DNA of 64,000 bases from Lentzea sp. NBRC 105346 (GTDB taxonomy: Bacteria; Actinomycetota; Actinomycetes; Mycobacteriales; Pseudonocardiaceae). The translations under genes and the position numbers were made by a program. Under the pieces are notes generated by a model. The model had not been told where the DNA came from and did no database searches. It saw nothing but the letters and a program-made list of their open reading frames with translations. Below are positions 27,480 through 35,677 of this stretch, piece after piece (within the stretch, counting starts at the first letter, position 1; each line of letters opens with the position of its first letter). The stretch lies in the NCBI RefSeq assembly GCF_030269605.1, contig NZ_BSTQ01000004.1, positions 405,953-469,952 of the forward strand, written 5' to 3'.

Positions 27480-27973
27480 CGCCGGTAGACGATGTCCGTG
27501 CCGTACTCGGCTTCGTGTTCACCGGTGAACACGAAGCCCAGCTTTTCCGCCACGCGTTGCGCCGGCATGTTCGGGGGCTGGGTCACGATCACCACCGGCC
27601 GGTGCGGGTGTTCGCGATCAGCCCACGCGATGGCTGCCCGCCCCATCTCCGGTGCATAGCCCTGGCCCCAGGCGGCCGGGGTGAACCGGTAGAACAGGTT
27701 GAGCGTCGCCTCCTCGGCGAGGTACTCGTGGCGCAGACCACCGAAGCCGATCACGGCACCGGTCTCGGCCAGCTCGATCGCCCAGTAGCTGACGCCGTCC
27801 GTCTGCCAGCTGCTGATCCAGTTCTGGAGCATGGTCTCGACCCGTTCCGCGCTCGGCGTGCCCATGGGGTTGAAGCGGTTGGTCTCGGGGTCGGCCATGA
27901 TCTGGACCGCGGTCTCCAGATCAGTGATCGACACCGGCCTGAGCAGCAACCTTTCGGTGCGGATGGTGGTCAT
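27458..27973 (-). CDS. GNAT acetyltransferase (RimJ/RimL type)
   Basis: 171 residues from ATG 27973 (MTTIRTERLLLRPVSITD), the typical opening of RimJ/RimL-like N-acetyltransferases. The acetyl-CoA loop is in RFTPAAWGQGYAPEMGRA and the C-terminal AQRVAEKLGFVFTGEHE completes the fold. A longer frame back to 28093 would overlap the divergent hydrolase gene and is not favoured. Acceptor unknown. Its upstream region holds the recurring TTGTCAGACC motif. Confidence 0.83.
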   Translation of the reverse strand: MTTIRTERLLLRPVSITDLETAVQIMADPETNRFNPMGTPSAERVETMLQNWISSWQTDGVSYWAIELAETGAVIGFGGLRHEYLAEEATLNLFYRFTPAAWGQGYAPEMGRAAIAWADREHPHRPVVIVTQPPNMPAQRVAEKLGFVFTGEHEAEYGTDIVYRRQEVMTN

Positions 27974-28022
27974 GGGGTCACGGTACGGCGCAGGTCTGAC
28001 AATTTCCGGGCAGGATCTCTCC

Positions 28023-28727
28023 ATGGACCTCGTGCTGCTCCACGCGTTCCCCCTCGACTCCGCGATGTGGCCCGCCGGACTGCGCGCGATCACCCCCGAC
28101 CAGCGCGGTGGGGACCGCGAACCCGACCTCGAACACGTGGCGCGCGACGTGCTGGCCGAGGTGAACGCGCGCGGGATCGACCGGTTCGTGCTCGGCGGCT
28201 GTTCGATGGGTGGCTACGTGGCCATGCAGGTCCTGCGTATCGCGCCCGAACGCGTCGCGGGGCTCGTTCTCGTCGACACGAAGGCCGACGCGGACACCGA
28301 GGAAGCCCGCGACAACCGGCTCGCCATGGCGAAGCGGGTGGAGGAGGAAGGCGTCGACTGGGTGCCCGACGCCCTGCTGCCCGCCCTGTTCAGCGACAAC
28401 GCGCCGGAAGAGGCGGTCAGCAAGGCGCGGCGGATCATCCGGCGGCAGTCACCCGAAGAGGTGACCTGGGCACAGCGGGCCATGGCAAAGCGGCCTGACT
28501 CCACCAAGCTGCTCGAACGCACGACGGTTCCCGCGCTGGTCATCGTTGGCGAACACGACGCGCTGACGCCGCCCGCCAAGGCGCGGCAGATGGCGGACCT
28601 GCTGCCGAACAGCACGTATCGCGAGATCCCCGGCGCGGGTCACCTCGTGCCGCTGGAGGCACCAGAGGCGTTCGCCGAGGCCTTCGTCAGCTGGCAGGCA
28701 CGTCAGACTTGGCAGCGTCTGACTTGA
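28023..28727 (+). CDS. Alpha/beta hydrolase
   Basis: 234 residues from ATG 28023 (MDLVLLHAFPLDSAMW). Nucleophile elbow GCSMGG (VLGGCSMGGYVAM), acid in GEHDALTPP and catalytic His in PGAGHLVPLEAPEAF are all present, so it should be an active esterase/lipase-like or enol-lactonase-like (3-oxoadipate hydrolase branch) enzyme. Natural substrate unknown. It overlaps the convergent coiled-coil gene by 41 bp. Confidence 0.87.
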   Translation: MDLVLLHAFPLDSAMWPAGLRAITPDQRGGDREPDLEHVARDVLAEVNARGIDRFVLGGCSMGGYVAMQVLRIAPERVAGLVLVDTKADADTEEARDNRLAMAKRVEEEGVDWVPDALLPALFSDNAPEEAVSKARRIIRRQSPEEVTWAQRAMAKRPDSTKLLERTTVPALVIVGEHDALTPPAKARQMADLLPNSTYREIPGAGHLVPLEAPEAFAEAFVSWQARQTWQRLT

Positions 28728-29784
28728 CGGCCGGCTTCGCGAGCTTGTCGGTCGGGCCGTCCGTGGCCGGTGCGGCCGACTCCTTCTCCGCCTCCAGCGG
28801 GTCGAGCAGCGGCACGACCTCCTGCAACGCGCTGCGCACGCCATGCAGCTGGTGCGACAGCCGGTTGCGCAGGTTGCGCAGCTGGTCGACGCGCTGCGTG
28901 GCCTGTGTGATCCGGCGGTTGGCCTCCTCGGTGGCCTCACGGACGCGCCGGTTCGCCTCGTCGGTGGCCTCCTGCACGCGCGCGGTCGCCTCGGTGATCG
29001 AGTCGTGCCGGCGCTTGTTGGCCTCTTCGGTCGCCTCGCGCACACGGCGTTCGGCCTCGGCCTTCGAGGTGGCCTGCTCCTGCTGAACCGCCGTGCGGAT
29101 CCGAGTGGCCTCGTCGGTGGCCTCGCGCACCCGCCGTTCGGCCTCGGCCTTCGACGAGGCCTCCTGCGAGGCGAGCGTGGCCATGGCCTCGTTGCGCCGC
29201 GCGGCCATCGCGATCTCGAAGTCCTCCTCGACGGTGACGCGCCGCTGCTCCGCCTCGTCGGCGATCTTGCGGGCGGCCGCCTCGGCCTCGCTGGTGATCT
29301 TCTCCGCCTCGGCGCGCGCCGTCTCCAGCACGCCCTTGTGCTCGGCCTCCATGGCGGTGCGGCGCTCGTCCAGCTCGGCGATCAGCTTCTCGTATCGCTG
29401 CCGCAGAACGCCCGCGTCCGCCTCGGCCTTCGCACGGATGTGACCGGCCTCGGCTTCGGCCCTGGCCTTGATCTCGTTCGCCTCGTCCTGCGCCAGGCGC
29501 AACATCCGCTGCAGGCGCTCGGAGAGCCCTTCCAGGGTGGTCGGCGGCAACGAGAGCCGCTCGACCTGGCCGCGCAGTTCGGACATCTCCGAACGCGCGG
29601 CCTCCAGCTGCCTGGCGAGGTCGTTCGTCTGGGACACCGCGGCATCGCGATCCGCGGCGAGCAGCCGCAGGTCCGAGTCGAGGCGCTCTAGATGATCCTC
29701 GACCTGGGCGCGGTCGTAACCGCGCTTGACGATGTCGAAGCCGGATCCCAGTGGGACGAGGTCACGGTCGTCGGCGAGGCCCAT
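28687..29784 (-). CDS. DivIVA-like coiled-coil cytoskeletal protein
   Basis: 365 residues. The N-terminus holds a DivIVA/Wag31-type signature (GFDIVKRGYDRAQVEDHLERL, residues about 15-35). A long coiled coil runs from about 25 to 325 with internal repeats (AEAERRVREATDEA, AEAERRVREATEEA, ANRRVREATEEANRR), then a Lys/Ala tail. In Streptomyces, related coiled-coil proteins (Scy, FilP) at the polarisome sit next to the epimerase and thiolase genes also found here, which supports a polar-growth role by synteny. It follows ccr by 35 bp on the same strand. Confidence 0.8.
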   Translation of the reverse strand: MGLADDRDLVPLGSGFDIVKRGYDRAQVEDHLERLDSDLRLLAADRDAAVSQTNDLARQLEAARSEMSELRGQVERLSLPPTTLEGLSERLQRMLRLAQDEANEIKARAEAEAGHIRAKAEADAGVLRQRYEKLIAELDERRTAMEAEHKGVLETARAEAEKITSEAEAAARKIADEAEQRRVTVEEDFEIAMAARRNEAMATLASQEASSKAEAERRVREATDEATRIRTAVQQEQATSKAEAERRVREATEEANKRRHDSITEATARVQEATDEANRRVREATEEANRRITQATQRVDQLRNLRNRLSHQLHGVRSALQEVVPLLDPLEAEKESAAPATDGPTDKLAKPAVKSDAAKSDVPAS

Positions 29785-29819
29785 GCCCTCAAACTACCCG
29801 CTTCCGGGTGAACGTTGCC

Positions 29820-31133
29820 TCACACACCCCGGAAACGGTTGATAGCAGGCAGATGCTTCTCGCGCAGCTCGTGATCCAGCACACCCAGACCCTCCTGCGG
29901 CGCAAGGGTGAGCACGCCCACCTTGCCCTGGTGCGCGTTGCGGTGCACGTCGTGCGCGGCCTGCCCCGTCTGGTCCATTGAGTACACCTTGGACACTGTG
30001 GGGTGGATCTTTCCCTTGGCGATCAAGCGGTTCGCCTCCCACGCCTCGCGGTAGTTCGCGAAGTGGGAGCTGATGATGCTCTTCAGGTTCATCCACAGGT
30101 AGCGGTTGTCGTACTGGTGCATGTACCCCGAAGTCGAGGCGCACGTGACGATCTTGCCGCCCTTGCGCGCGACGTAGACGCTGGCACCGAACGTCTCCCG
30201 GCCGGGGTGCTCGAACACGATGTCCGGGTCCTCGCCGCCGGTCAGCTCGCGGATCTTGGCGCCGAACCGCTTCCACTCCTTGGGGTCCTGCTCGTGCTCG
30301 TCCTTCCAGAACCGGTAGCCCTCGGCCGAGCGGTCGATGATCAGCTCCGCGCCCATGGACCGGACGATCTCCGCCTTCTCGGGCGAGGAGACCACGCACA
30401 CCGGCGTGGCACCGCCGTTGAGCGCGAACTGCGTGGCGTACGAGCCGAGGCCGCCGGACGCGCCCCAGATCAGGACGGTGTCGCCCTGCTTCATGTTGGC
30501 GCCGTTGGTGGAGACGAGCTGGCGGTAGGCGGTGGAGTTCACCAGGCCCGGCGACGCCGCCTCCTCCCACGTGAGGTGCTTCGGCATCGGCATCAGCTGG
30601 TTGGCCTTGACCAGCGCGACCTCGGCGAGGCCGCCGAAGTTCGTCTCGAAGCCCCAGATCCGCTGCTGCGGGTCGAGCATCGTGTCGTTGTGGCCGTCCG
30701 GAGCCTCCAGCGGCACGTCCAGACAGTGCGCGACGACGCGGTCGCCGGCCTTCCACGCGGTGACGCCCGGACCGGTGCGCAGCACGACGCCCGCGAGGTC
30801 GGAGCCGACCACGTGGTACGGCAGGTCGTGCTTGCCGCCGAGGCGCTTGAGGAAGCTGAACGTCGAGAGCGGCTCGAAGATCGAGGTCCACACGGTGTTG
30901 TAGTTGATGGCGCTGGCCATCACCGCGACGAGCGCCTCGCCGGGCCCGAGTTCGGGCGTGGGGATCTCGTCGACGTGGAGCGACTTGCGCGGATCCTTGT
31001 CCCTGGTCTCGAGGCCATGGAACATCTCCGCCTCGTCCTTGTGCACCGTCACACCGCGGTAGCTCTCGGGGACGTCCAGGTGGGCGATCGCGTCCAGTTC
31101 GTCCGCGAGAATCGCGTCAAGGATCTTCTGCAC
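29820..31133 (-). CDS. ccr: Crotonyl-CoA carboxylase/reductase
   Basis: 437 residues, MDR superfamily. Ccr reductively carboxylates crotonyl-CoA to ethylmalonyl-CoA with NADPH and CO2. Family CO2-site residues are visible: the Asn of INYNTVW (about 77-79) and the Phe-Glu of RIWGFETNFGG (162-163). The NADPH motif is WGASGGLGSYATQFA and the later YMHQYDNRYLWM holds the conserved His. GTG 31133 follows AAGGA; the frame extends to 31223 but without family similarity. Its promoter holds the shared motif at 31177. It supplies the MeaA substrate and ethylmalonyl-CoA for polyketides. Confidence 0.94.
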   Translation of the reverse strand: MQKILDAILADELDAIAHLDVPESYRGVTVHKDEAEMFHGLETRDKDPRKSLHVDEIPTPELGPGEALVAVMASAINYNTVWTSIFEPLSTFSFLKRLGGKHDLPYHVVGSDLAGVVLRTGPGVTAWKAGDRVVAHCLDVPLEAPDGHNDTMLDPQQRIWGFETNFGGLAEVALVKANQLMPMPKHLTWEEAASPGLVNSTAYRQLVSTNGANMKQGDTVLIWGASGGLGSYATQFALNGGATPVCVVSSPEKAEIVRSMGAELIIDRSAEGYRFWKDEHEQDPKEWKRFGAKIRELTGGEDPDIVFEHPGRETFGASVYVARKGGKIVTCASTSGYMHQYDNRYLWMNLKSIISSHFANYREAWEANRLIAKGKIHPTVSKVYSMDQTGQAAHDVHRNAHQGKVGVLTLAPQEGLGVLDHELREKHLPAINRFRGV

Positions 31134-31176
31134 GGCATTCCTTCCCGAGGAGGGGATTGTCGCAGGTTGCCGGATG

Positions 31177-31190
31177 TTACCGACCAGTAA
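31177..31190 (-). promoter_or_regulatory. Proposed operator of the ethylmalonyl-CoA pathway regulon (ccr site)
   Basis: TTACCGACCAGTAA (plus strand), an imperfect dyad 43 bp upstream of the ccr start. It shares TTACCG-N4-GTA with the sites at 1736, 20565 and 33440, and is the most symmetric of the four. Confidence 0.6.
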
Positions 31191-31290
31191 ACGATCCAGA
31201 GCCCACCTTGTGAGGGATTCCACTTCTTGACCGGGCGGCCAACCAAGCGCACCATCGAATTGTCCGAATCACAGGACGGAGGTACGGATC

Positions 31291-31656
31291 ATGACCAAGG
31301 CGTGGACCAGGTGGCAGGACTGGGTCGAGGTGGGCCTCGGCGTGCTGGTGCTGCTCGCCCCGTTGGTGGTCGACACCTCGAACGCCGCCATGTGGACGAT
31401 GATCGTGCTCGGCGCGCTGATCGCCATTGACGGCCTGTTGTCGCTGGCCATGCCGGCGATGGTCTACGGGGAGTACGTACAGATGGTGCTAGGTGCCGCT
31501 CTGTTCATCTCGCCGTGGGTGATGGGCTTCTCCGACATGATGGCCGCCTCGTGGGCGTGCTGGATCGGTGGCGTCCTCACCGTCGCCGCGGGAGCACTGG
31601 CGATGCCCGCCGCGAACGCCGCCCACTCCTCCGGGCTGGCGGCCGGTTCGCACTGA
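31291..31656 (+). CDS. SPW repeat membrane protein
   Basis: 121 residues with four transmembrane helices in two similar halves. The second half has the SPW signature (AALFISPWVMGF) and the first half the related LLAPLVVDT. SPW proteins are small membrane proteins of unknown function, common in actinobacteria and some proteobacteria. It starts ATG after GGAGG (31278 region). A tetR gene follows 51 bp downstream, separated by a double palindrome. Confidence 0.85.
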   Translation: MTKAWTRWQDWVEVGLGVLVLLAPLVVDTSNAAMWTMIVLGALIAIDGLLSLAMPAMVYGEYVQMVLGAALFISPWVMGFSDMMAASWACWIGGVLTVAAGALAMPAANAAHSSGLAAGSH

Positions 31657-31664
31657 ATGAAATC

Positions 31665-31689
31665 GTGGGCCCACTTCGAGTGGGCCCAC
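31665..31689. promoter_or_regulatory. Double palindrome between the SPW gene and tetR
   Basis: Two copies of the 10-bp palindrome GTGGGCCCAC (31665-31674 and 31680-31689) separated by TTCGA. The pair can fold as a 10-bp stem with a five-base loop, or serve as two adjacent binding sites for a dimeric repressor. It lies 18 bp before the tetR start, so autoregulation is plausible; a terminator for the SPW gene is the alternative. Confidence 0.5.
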
Positions 31690-31707
31690 ACCTGGTGGAG
31701 GAACGCG

Positions 31708-32268
31708 GTGGACGATTCGGCGCGTGAACGCATCCTCGCGGCCGCCGAGGAACTCTTCGCCGAATCCGGTTTCGACGCCACGCCGACGTCCCGCATCGCC
31801 GAACGTGCTGGGGTGCCCAAGGGGTTGGTGCACTACTACTTCCGGCGCAAGGCTGACCTGTTGGCCGCTCTCGTTTTGCGGCTGCCCGATGGGACTGTTG
31901 ACCAGAAGCGCGTCGTCGTCGTTGGGGATATCGCGGAGAGTCTGCGTCGTCTCGTCGCTGCTTTGGATGCGCGACTGAACGCCTCGCCCTTGTTGTCGCA
32001 CCTGTTGTGGCGCGAGGCCGATACGCACAGCGCTGTGCGGGATGCGTTGCATGAGCGGTATCGGGCTGTCGCCACGCAGATTCGGAACGTCATCCTCGCT
32101 GCTGGTGGGGCTGCGGTGGCGGCCAAGGATGTTGACAGTGCTGCCGCTTTGGTGGCTTTGGCGGTCAGTTATCGGCATTCGGTGGCGCGGCTGGCTGTGG
32201 AGGACGACCGGATGGATCAGGAGCTGACTTTCGTGGCGGAGGCGCTTAGGCAGCCTGAGGCGGAGTGA
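31708..32268 (+). CDS. TetR-family transcriptional regulator
   Basis: 186 residues from GTG 31708, which follows GGAGG; the frame extends to 31657 but that would swallow the palindrome. The helix-turn-helix is at about 25-46 (ATPTSRIAERAGVPKGLVHYYFRRK). The C-terminal domain (about 55-186) has no identifiable ligand motif. It lies 0.6 kb from ccr and is one candidate for the regulator of the shared TTACCG-N4-GTA sites, though that is speculative. Confidence 0.87.
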   Translation: MDDSARERILAAAEELFAESGFDATPTSRIAERAGVPKGLVHYYFRRKADLLAALVLRLPDGTVDQKRVVVVGDIAESLRRLVAALDARLNASPLLSHLLWREADTHSAVRDALHERYRAVATQIRNVILAAGGAAVAAKDVDSAAALVALAVSYRHSVARLAVEDDRMDQELTFVAEALRQPEAE

Positions 32269-32286
32269 CGCGGGACTTGCCTAGGG

Positions 32287-32390
32287 CGGGATTGTCGGAC
32301 CCTGGCGATACGGTCGGCTGGGGGTGTGTCGGCGCGCCGTGGTCGTGAGCTGCCCCCGTATCCAAGCTAGCGAGGGGGACCGACAGTTCC
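32287..32390 (+). repeat. 104-bp dispersed element, copy 1
   Basis: Starts CGGGATTGTCGGACCC and ends GACCGACAGTTCC, 18 bp after the tetR stop. A copy about 90 percent identical, in the same orientation, is at 53411-53514. The two ends are imperfect inverted repeats (about 12 of 16 bases pair). Single-base indels between copies rule out a conserved reading frame. Non-coding mobile element (MITE-like) or structured RNA are the options. Confidence 0.7.
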
Positions 32391-32446
32391 GGGATCGGCG
32401 ACCGAGCCCGAAGGTGGGCACACAGGGGACCGGCAGCTAAGCGAGC

Positions 32447-32601
32447 GACCACGTACGGGACCGGCACGAAAGCTGGCGACCACGCACGGGACCGGCACGA
32501 AAGCTGGCGACCACGCACGGGACCGGCACGAAAGCTGGCGACCACGCGCGGGACCGGCAGCCAACGAAGCGACCACGCACCAAGAGTGGGGCGCGTCTGG
32601 T
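32447..32601. repeat. 31-bp tandem repeat block A
   Basis: Units start with GACCACG at 32447, 32478, 32509, 32540 and 32571, an exact 31-bp period. The three middle units read GACCACGCACGGGACCGGCA followed by CGAAAGCTGGC and are nearly identical; the outer ones diverge. No spacers separate units, so this is not a CRISPR. Related units continue in block B after the large palindrome. Confidence 0.85.
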
Positions 32602-32615
32602 GACCCACTACGAAA

Positions 32616-32734
32616 GCGATTGGGGCTTGACTTGGGGTGCGGCGTGGTAGCCCTTGTCGGGCCGGCAGATCTTGCATCTGCCGGCGGAGCCGGCCCACCA
32701 CGCCGCGAGGGGCCCCAAGTCAAGCCCCAATCGC
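32616..32734. repeat. 119-bp nested inverted repeat (cruciform)
   Basis: Outer arms 32616-32637 and 32713-32734 are perfectly complementary over 22 bp. Inside, GCGGCGTGGT (32639-32648) pairs with 32697-32706 and GGGCCGGC (32659-32666) with 32689-32696. Alternatively the tip GCCGGCAGAT (32661-32670) pairs with 32676-32685 around a five-base loop. It lies between two blocks of 31-bp repeats, in a gene-free spacer. Function unknown. Confidence 0.85.
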
Positions 32735-32775
32735 ACGCGCGAAGCGCGTCCCGGAAGACGCAGCGCCCCACGACA

Positions 32776-32931
32776 CCGGCAGCCAACAAAAGGCGACCAC
32801 CCACGCAACCGGCAGCCAAACAAGCAACCACGCACGCAACCGGCAGCCAAACGAGCAACCACGGAACCGCCAGCCAACAAAGGCGACTACGCACGGGACA
32901 GGCAGCCGAGCGACCACGCACCGGCACCAGC
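32776..32931. repeat. 31-bp-type repeat block B
   Basis: Diverged units of CCGGCAGCCAAACAAGC plus AACCACGCACGCAA with repeated CCGGCAGCC-like cores at 32776, 32809, 32840, 32867 and 32899 (steps 33, 31, 27, 32). Clearly related to block A (GACCACGCACGGGACCGGCA) but more degenerate. No gene is seen in the whole 32269-32946 spacer. Confidence 0.7.
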
Positions 32932-32946
32932 CGGCGGACGCCGGGA

Positions 32947-33381
32947 TCAGTGATCCGCGGCCGGCTCCACCAGTTCGATCAACACGCCGCCCGCATCCTT
33001 GGGATGCACGAAGTTGACGCGGCTGTTGGAAGTCCCGCGCTTGGCCGAGTCGTACAGCAACCGAAGACCACGCGAACGAAGAGCCGCAGCAGCGGCGTCC
33101 ACATCGGACACCCGGTAGGCGAGCTGCTGCAACCCAGGCCCAGACCGCCCAATGAACTTCGCGATAGTGGACTCCTCGGACAACGGAGCCAGCAGCTGAA
33201 TCATGGTCTCACCGGAACCGGCCCGGAGCATGGCCTCCCGAACGCCCTGCTCCTCGTTGGTCTCCGTGTGCGCGACCGAGAGCCCGAAGTTGTCGACGTA
33301 GAACGCCACGGCGGCGTCGAGATCCGGCACGGCGATGCCGACGTGGTCGATCGCGGTCACGAAGGGCTGGAGAGCGTCCAT
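32947..33381 (-). CDS. mce: Methylmalonyl-CoA epimerase
   Basis: 144 residues, vicinal oxygen chelate fold. Metal ligands are recognisable: H13 in AIDHVGIAVPD, Gln in ETMIQLLAP, His in QLAYRVSDV-side segment, and Glu in GVLIELVEP. The enzyme interconverts (2R)- and (2S)-methylmalonyl-CoA and, in the ethylmalonyl-CoA pathway, also epimerises ethylmalonyl-CoA. ATG 33381 (MDALQPFVTAIDHVGIAV) gives the normal family length. Divergent from the thiolase gene; the shared motif at 33440 lies between them. Confidence 0.92.
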   Translation of the reverse strand: MDALQPFVTAIDHVGIAVPDLDAAVAFYVDNFGLSVAHTETNEEQGVREAMLRAGSGETMIQLLAPLSEESTIAKFIGRSGPGLQQLAYRVSDVDAAAAALRSRGLRLLYDSAKRGTSNSRVNFVHPKDAGGVLIELVEPAADH

Positions 33382-33439
33382 GCCGGCGAAGACTAGTTCC
33401 CTGATCGGTGCAGGTGCTCCTGTGCGGGGTCTCACAGCA

Positions 33440-33453
33440 TTACCGTCAAGTAA
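33440..33453. promoter_or_regulatory. Proposed operator of the ethylmalonyl-CoA pathway regulon (thiolase/epimerase site)
   Basis: TTACCGTCAAGTAA in the divergent promoter region between the epimerase (start 33381) and thiolase (start 33509) genes. It shares TTACCG-N4-GTA with the sites at 1736, 20565 and 31177. A second related half (GGGTTAACGACC) is near 33470. Confidence 0.57.
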
Positions 33454-33508
33454 CCGCGGGTATCGTGCAGGGTTAACGACCGTTCGCACCCCATAGCTGG
33501 AGGCCGCT

Positions 33509-34696
33509 GTGTCCGGTTCCGTCATCGTCGCCGGGGCTCGTACCCCCATGGGCAGGCTCCTCGGCTCGCTCAAGGACTTCTCCGGCGCCCAGCTCGGTGG
33601 CGTCGCGATCAAGGCGGCGCTCGAACGGGCGGGCGTGCAGCCCGAGCAGGTTCAGTACGTGATCATGGGCCAGGTGCTCACCGCGGGCGCGGGGCAGATT
33701 CCTGCGAGGCAGGCCGCGGTGAACGCGGGTATTCCGATGAGCGTGCCCGCGCTGACCATCAACAAGGTGTGTCTGTCCGGCATCGACGCCATCGCGCTCG
33801 CCGACCAGCTCATCCGGGCGGGTGAATTCGACATCATCGTGGCCGGTGGCCAGGAGTCGATGACCCAGGCGCCGCACCTGCTGCCGAAGTCGCGCAGCGG
33901 GTTCAAGTACGGCGACGTCACGCTGACCGACCACATGGCCTACGACGGCCTGTTCTGCGCGTTCGACCAGGTCGCGATGGGTTCGTCGACCGAGAAGTAC
34001 AACACCCGGTACGGCCTCACGCGTGAGGAGCAGGACGCGTTCTCCGCGCGTAGCCACCAGCTCGCAGCCAAGGCCGCCGAGAACGGCGTCTTCGACGAGG
34101 AGATCGCGCCCGTCGCGATCCCGCAGCGCAAGGGCGACCCGATCCTGTTCAGCACCGACGAGGGCATTCGCGGCGACACGACCGTCGAGACCCTCGCGAA
34201 GCTGCGCCCGGCGTTCGCCAGCGACGGCACCATCACGGCCGGGTCGGCCAGCCAGATCTCGGACGGCGCCGCGGCCGTCGTCGTGATGAGCAAGGCCAAG
34301 GCCGAGGAGCTGGGCCTCACGTGGATCGCCGAGATCGGTGCGCACGGCGTCGTCGCCGGCCCCGACGCGAGCCTGCACGAGCAGCCGGCCAACGCCATCA
34401 AGGCCGCCTGCGCCAAGGAGGGCATCGAGCCGTCCGACCTCGACCTCATCGAGATCAACGAGGCGTTCGCGGCGGTCGGCATTGTTTCGGCTCGGCAGCT
34501 GGGTATTGCTGAGGACAAGGTCAACGTCAACGGCGGCGCGATCGCGCTCGGCCACCCGATCGGCATGTCCGGCGCCCGCATCGCGCTGCACCTCGCGCTC
34601 GAGCTGAAGCGCCGCGGTGGCGGCATCGGCGCGGCCGCGCTGTGCGGTGGCGGCGGGCAGGGCGACGCGCTCATCGTCCGGGTGCCGAAGGCCTGA
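33509..34696 (+). CDS. Acetyl-CoA C-acetyltransferase (thiolase)
   Basis: 395 residues, normal thiolase length. Acyl-accepting C88 in [14 protein letters not shown], the catalytic His in [11 protein letters not shown] and the base Cys in [12 protein letters not shown] are all present. It condenses two acetyl-CoA to acetoacetyl-CoA (or runs in reverse). GTG 33509 follows GGAGG. Together with the tandem dehydrogenase, Ccr and MeaA it would form the ethylmalonyl-CoA route. meaB follows 30 bp downstream, likely co-transcribed. The orthologous mycobacterial gene is fadA4 by synteny. Confidence 0.94.
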   Translation: MSGSVIVAGARTPMGRLLGSLKDFSGAQLGGVAIKAALERAGVQPEQVQYVIMGQVLTAGAGQIPARQAAVNAGIPMSVPALTINKVCLSGIDAIALADQLIRAGEFDIIVAGGQESMTQAPHLLPKSRSGFKYGDVTLTDHMAYDGLFCAFDQVAMGSSTEKYNTRYGLTREEQDAFSARSHQLAAKAAENGVFDEEIAPVAIPQRKGDPILFSTDEGIRGDTTVETLAKLRPAFASDGTITAGSASQISDGAAAVVVMSKAKAEELGLTWIAEIGAHGVVAGPDASLHEQPANAIKAACAKEGIEPSDLDLIEINEAFAAVGIVSARQLGIAEDKVNVNGGAIALGHPIGMSGARIALHLALELKRRGGGIGAAALCGGGGQGDALIVRVPKA

Positions 34697-34726
34697 CCAC
34701 ACGACCGGTGTGGAAAGGTCGGGACG

Positions 34727-35677
34727 GTGGCACGCACCGTTGACGTAGCAGGACTGGTCGGCCGCGCGCGTGATGGTGAACCGCGCGCGGTCGCCAGGCT
34801 GATCTCGCTGGTCGAGGACGGCAGCCCGCAGCTGCCCGAGGTGGCCGCGGCCCTCGCGCCGTTCACCGGGCACGCCAAGGTCGTCGGCATCACGGGTGCG
34901 CCCGGTGTCGGCAAGTCGACCTCCACCAGTGCGCTGGTCAGCGAGTTCCGCAGCCAAAACAAACGGGTTGGCGTTCTGGCCGTGGACCCGTCGTCGCCGT
35001 TCTCCGGCGGCGCGCTGCTGGGCGACCGGGTGCGCATGCAGGAGCACGCGACGGACCCCGGCGTGTTCATCCGCTCCATGGCCACGCGCGGGCACCTCGG
35101 CGGCCTCTCCTGGGCAACGCCTCAGGCACTGCGCGTCCTGGACGCCGCGGGGTGCGACGTCGTGCTGGTCGAGACCGTGGGGGTCGGGCAGTCCGAGGTC
35201 GAGGTCGTGTCGCTCGCGGACACCACGCTCGTGCTGCTCGCGCCCGGCATGGGCGACGGCATCCAGGCCGCCAAGGCCGGAATCCTGGAGATCGCGGACG
35301 TGTTCGTGGTCAACAAGGCCGACCGTGACGGCGCGGACGTCACTGCCCGCGATCTCAAGTACATGATCTCGCTCGGCCGCCGCGACCGCGAGGGGCCGCT
35401 TTGGCGGCCGCCCATCGTGAAGACCGTCGCCGCGCGCGGCGAGGGGGTCGGCGAGGTCGTCGAAGCGATCGAGCGGCACCACGAGTGGATGGCGGAGCAC
35501 GGCGAGCTCGAGGAGCGACGCATCCGCCGCGCGAGCGCCGAGATCGAGGCCATCGCCGTCGAACGGATGCGCAAGCGGTTCGGGAACACCGACCAGCTCG
35601 CGAAGCGTGTCGTGGCCGGAGAACTTGACCCGTTCGGAGCAGCTGAACAGTTGATCAGCAGTAGCCTCGACGAATGA
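34727..35677 (+). CDS. meaB: MeaB-type G-protein chaperone of acyl-CoA mutases
   Basis: 316 residues, SIMIBI-class GTPase. Walker A GAPGVGKS at about 57-64, the VDPSSPFSGGALLGDRVRM switch segment, Walker B-like LVETVGVGQSEVE and the base-specificity motif NKAD are all clear. MeaB loads and protects the adenosylcobalamin cofactor of methylmalonyl-CoA-type mutases; here the partner may include MeaA. GTG start. Its stop overlaps the next start (ATGA, 35674-35677). Confidence 0.93.
   Translation: MARTVDVAGLVGRARDGEPRAVARLISLVEDGSPQLPEVAAALAPFTGHAKVVGITGAPGVGKSTSTSALVSEFRSQNKRVGVLAVDPSSPFSGGALLGDRVRMQEHATDPGVFIRSMATRGHLGGLSWATPQALRVLDAAGCDVVLVETVGVGQSEVEVVSLADTTLVLLAPGMGDGIQAAKAGILEIADVFVVNKADRDGADVTARDLKYMISLGRRDREGPLWRPPIVKTVAARGEGVGEVVEAIERHHEWMAEHGELEERRIRRASAEIEAIAVERMRKRFGNTDQLAKRVVAGELDPFGAAEQLISSSLDE

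Noticed and set aside
32447..32931. CRISPR array in the regularly spaced repeats
   Set aside because: Units are contiguous with no variable spacers and decay at both ends; no cas genes are nearby.
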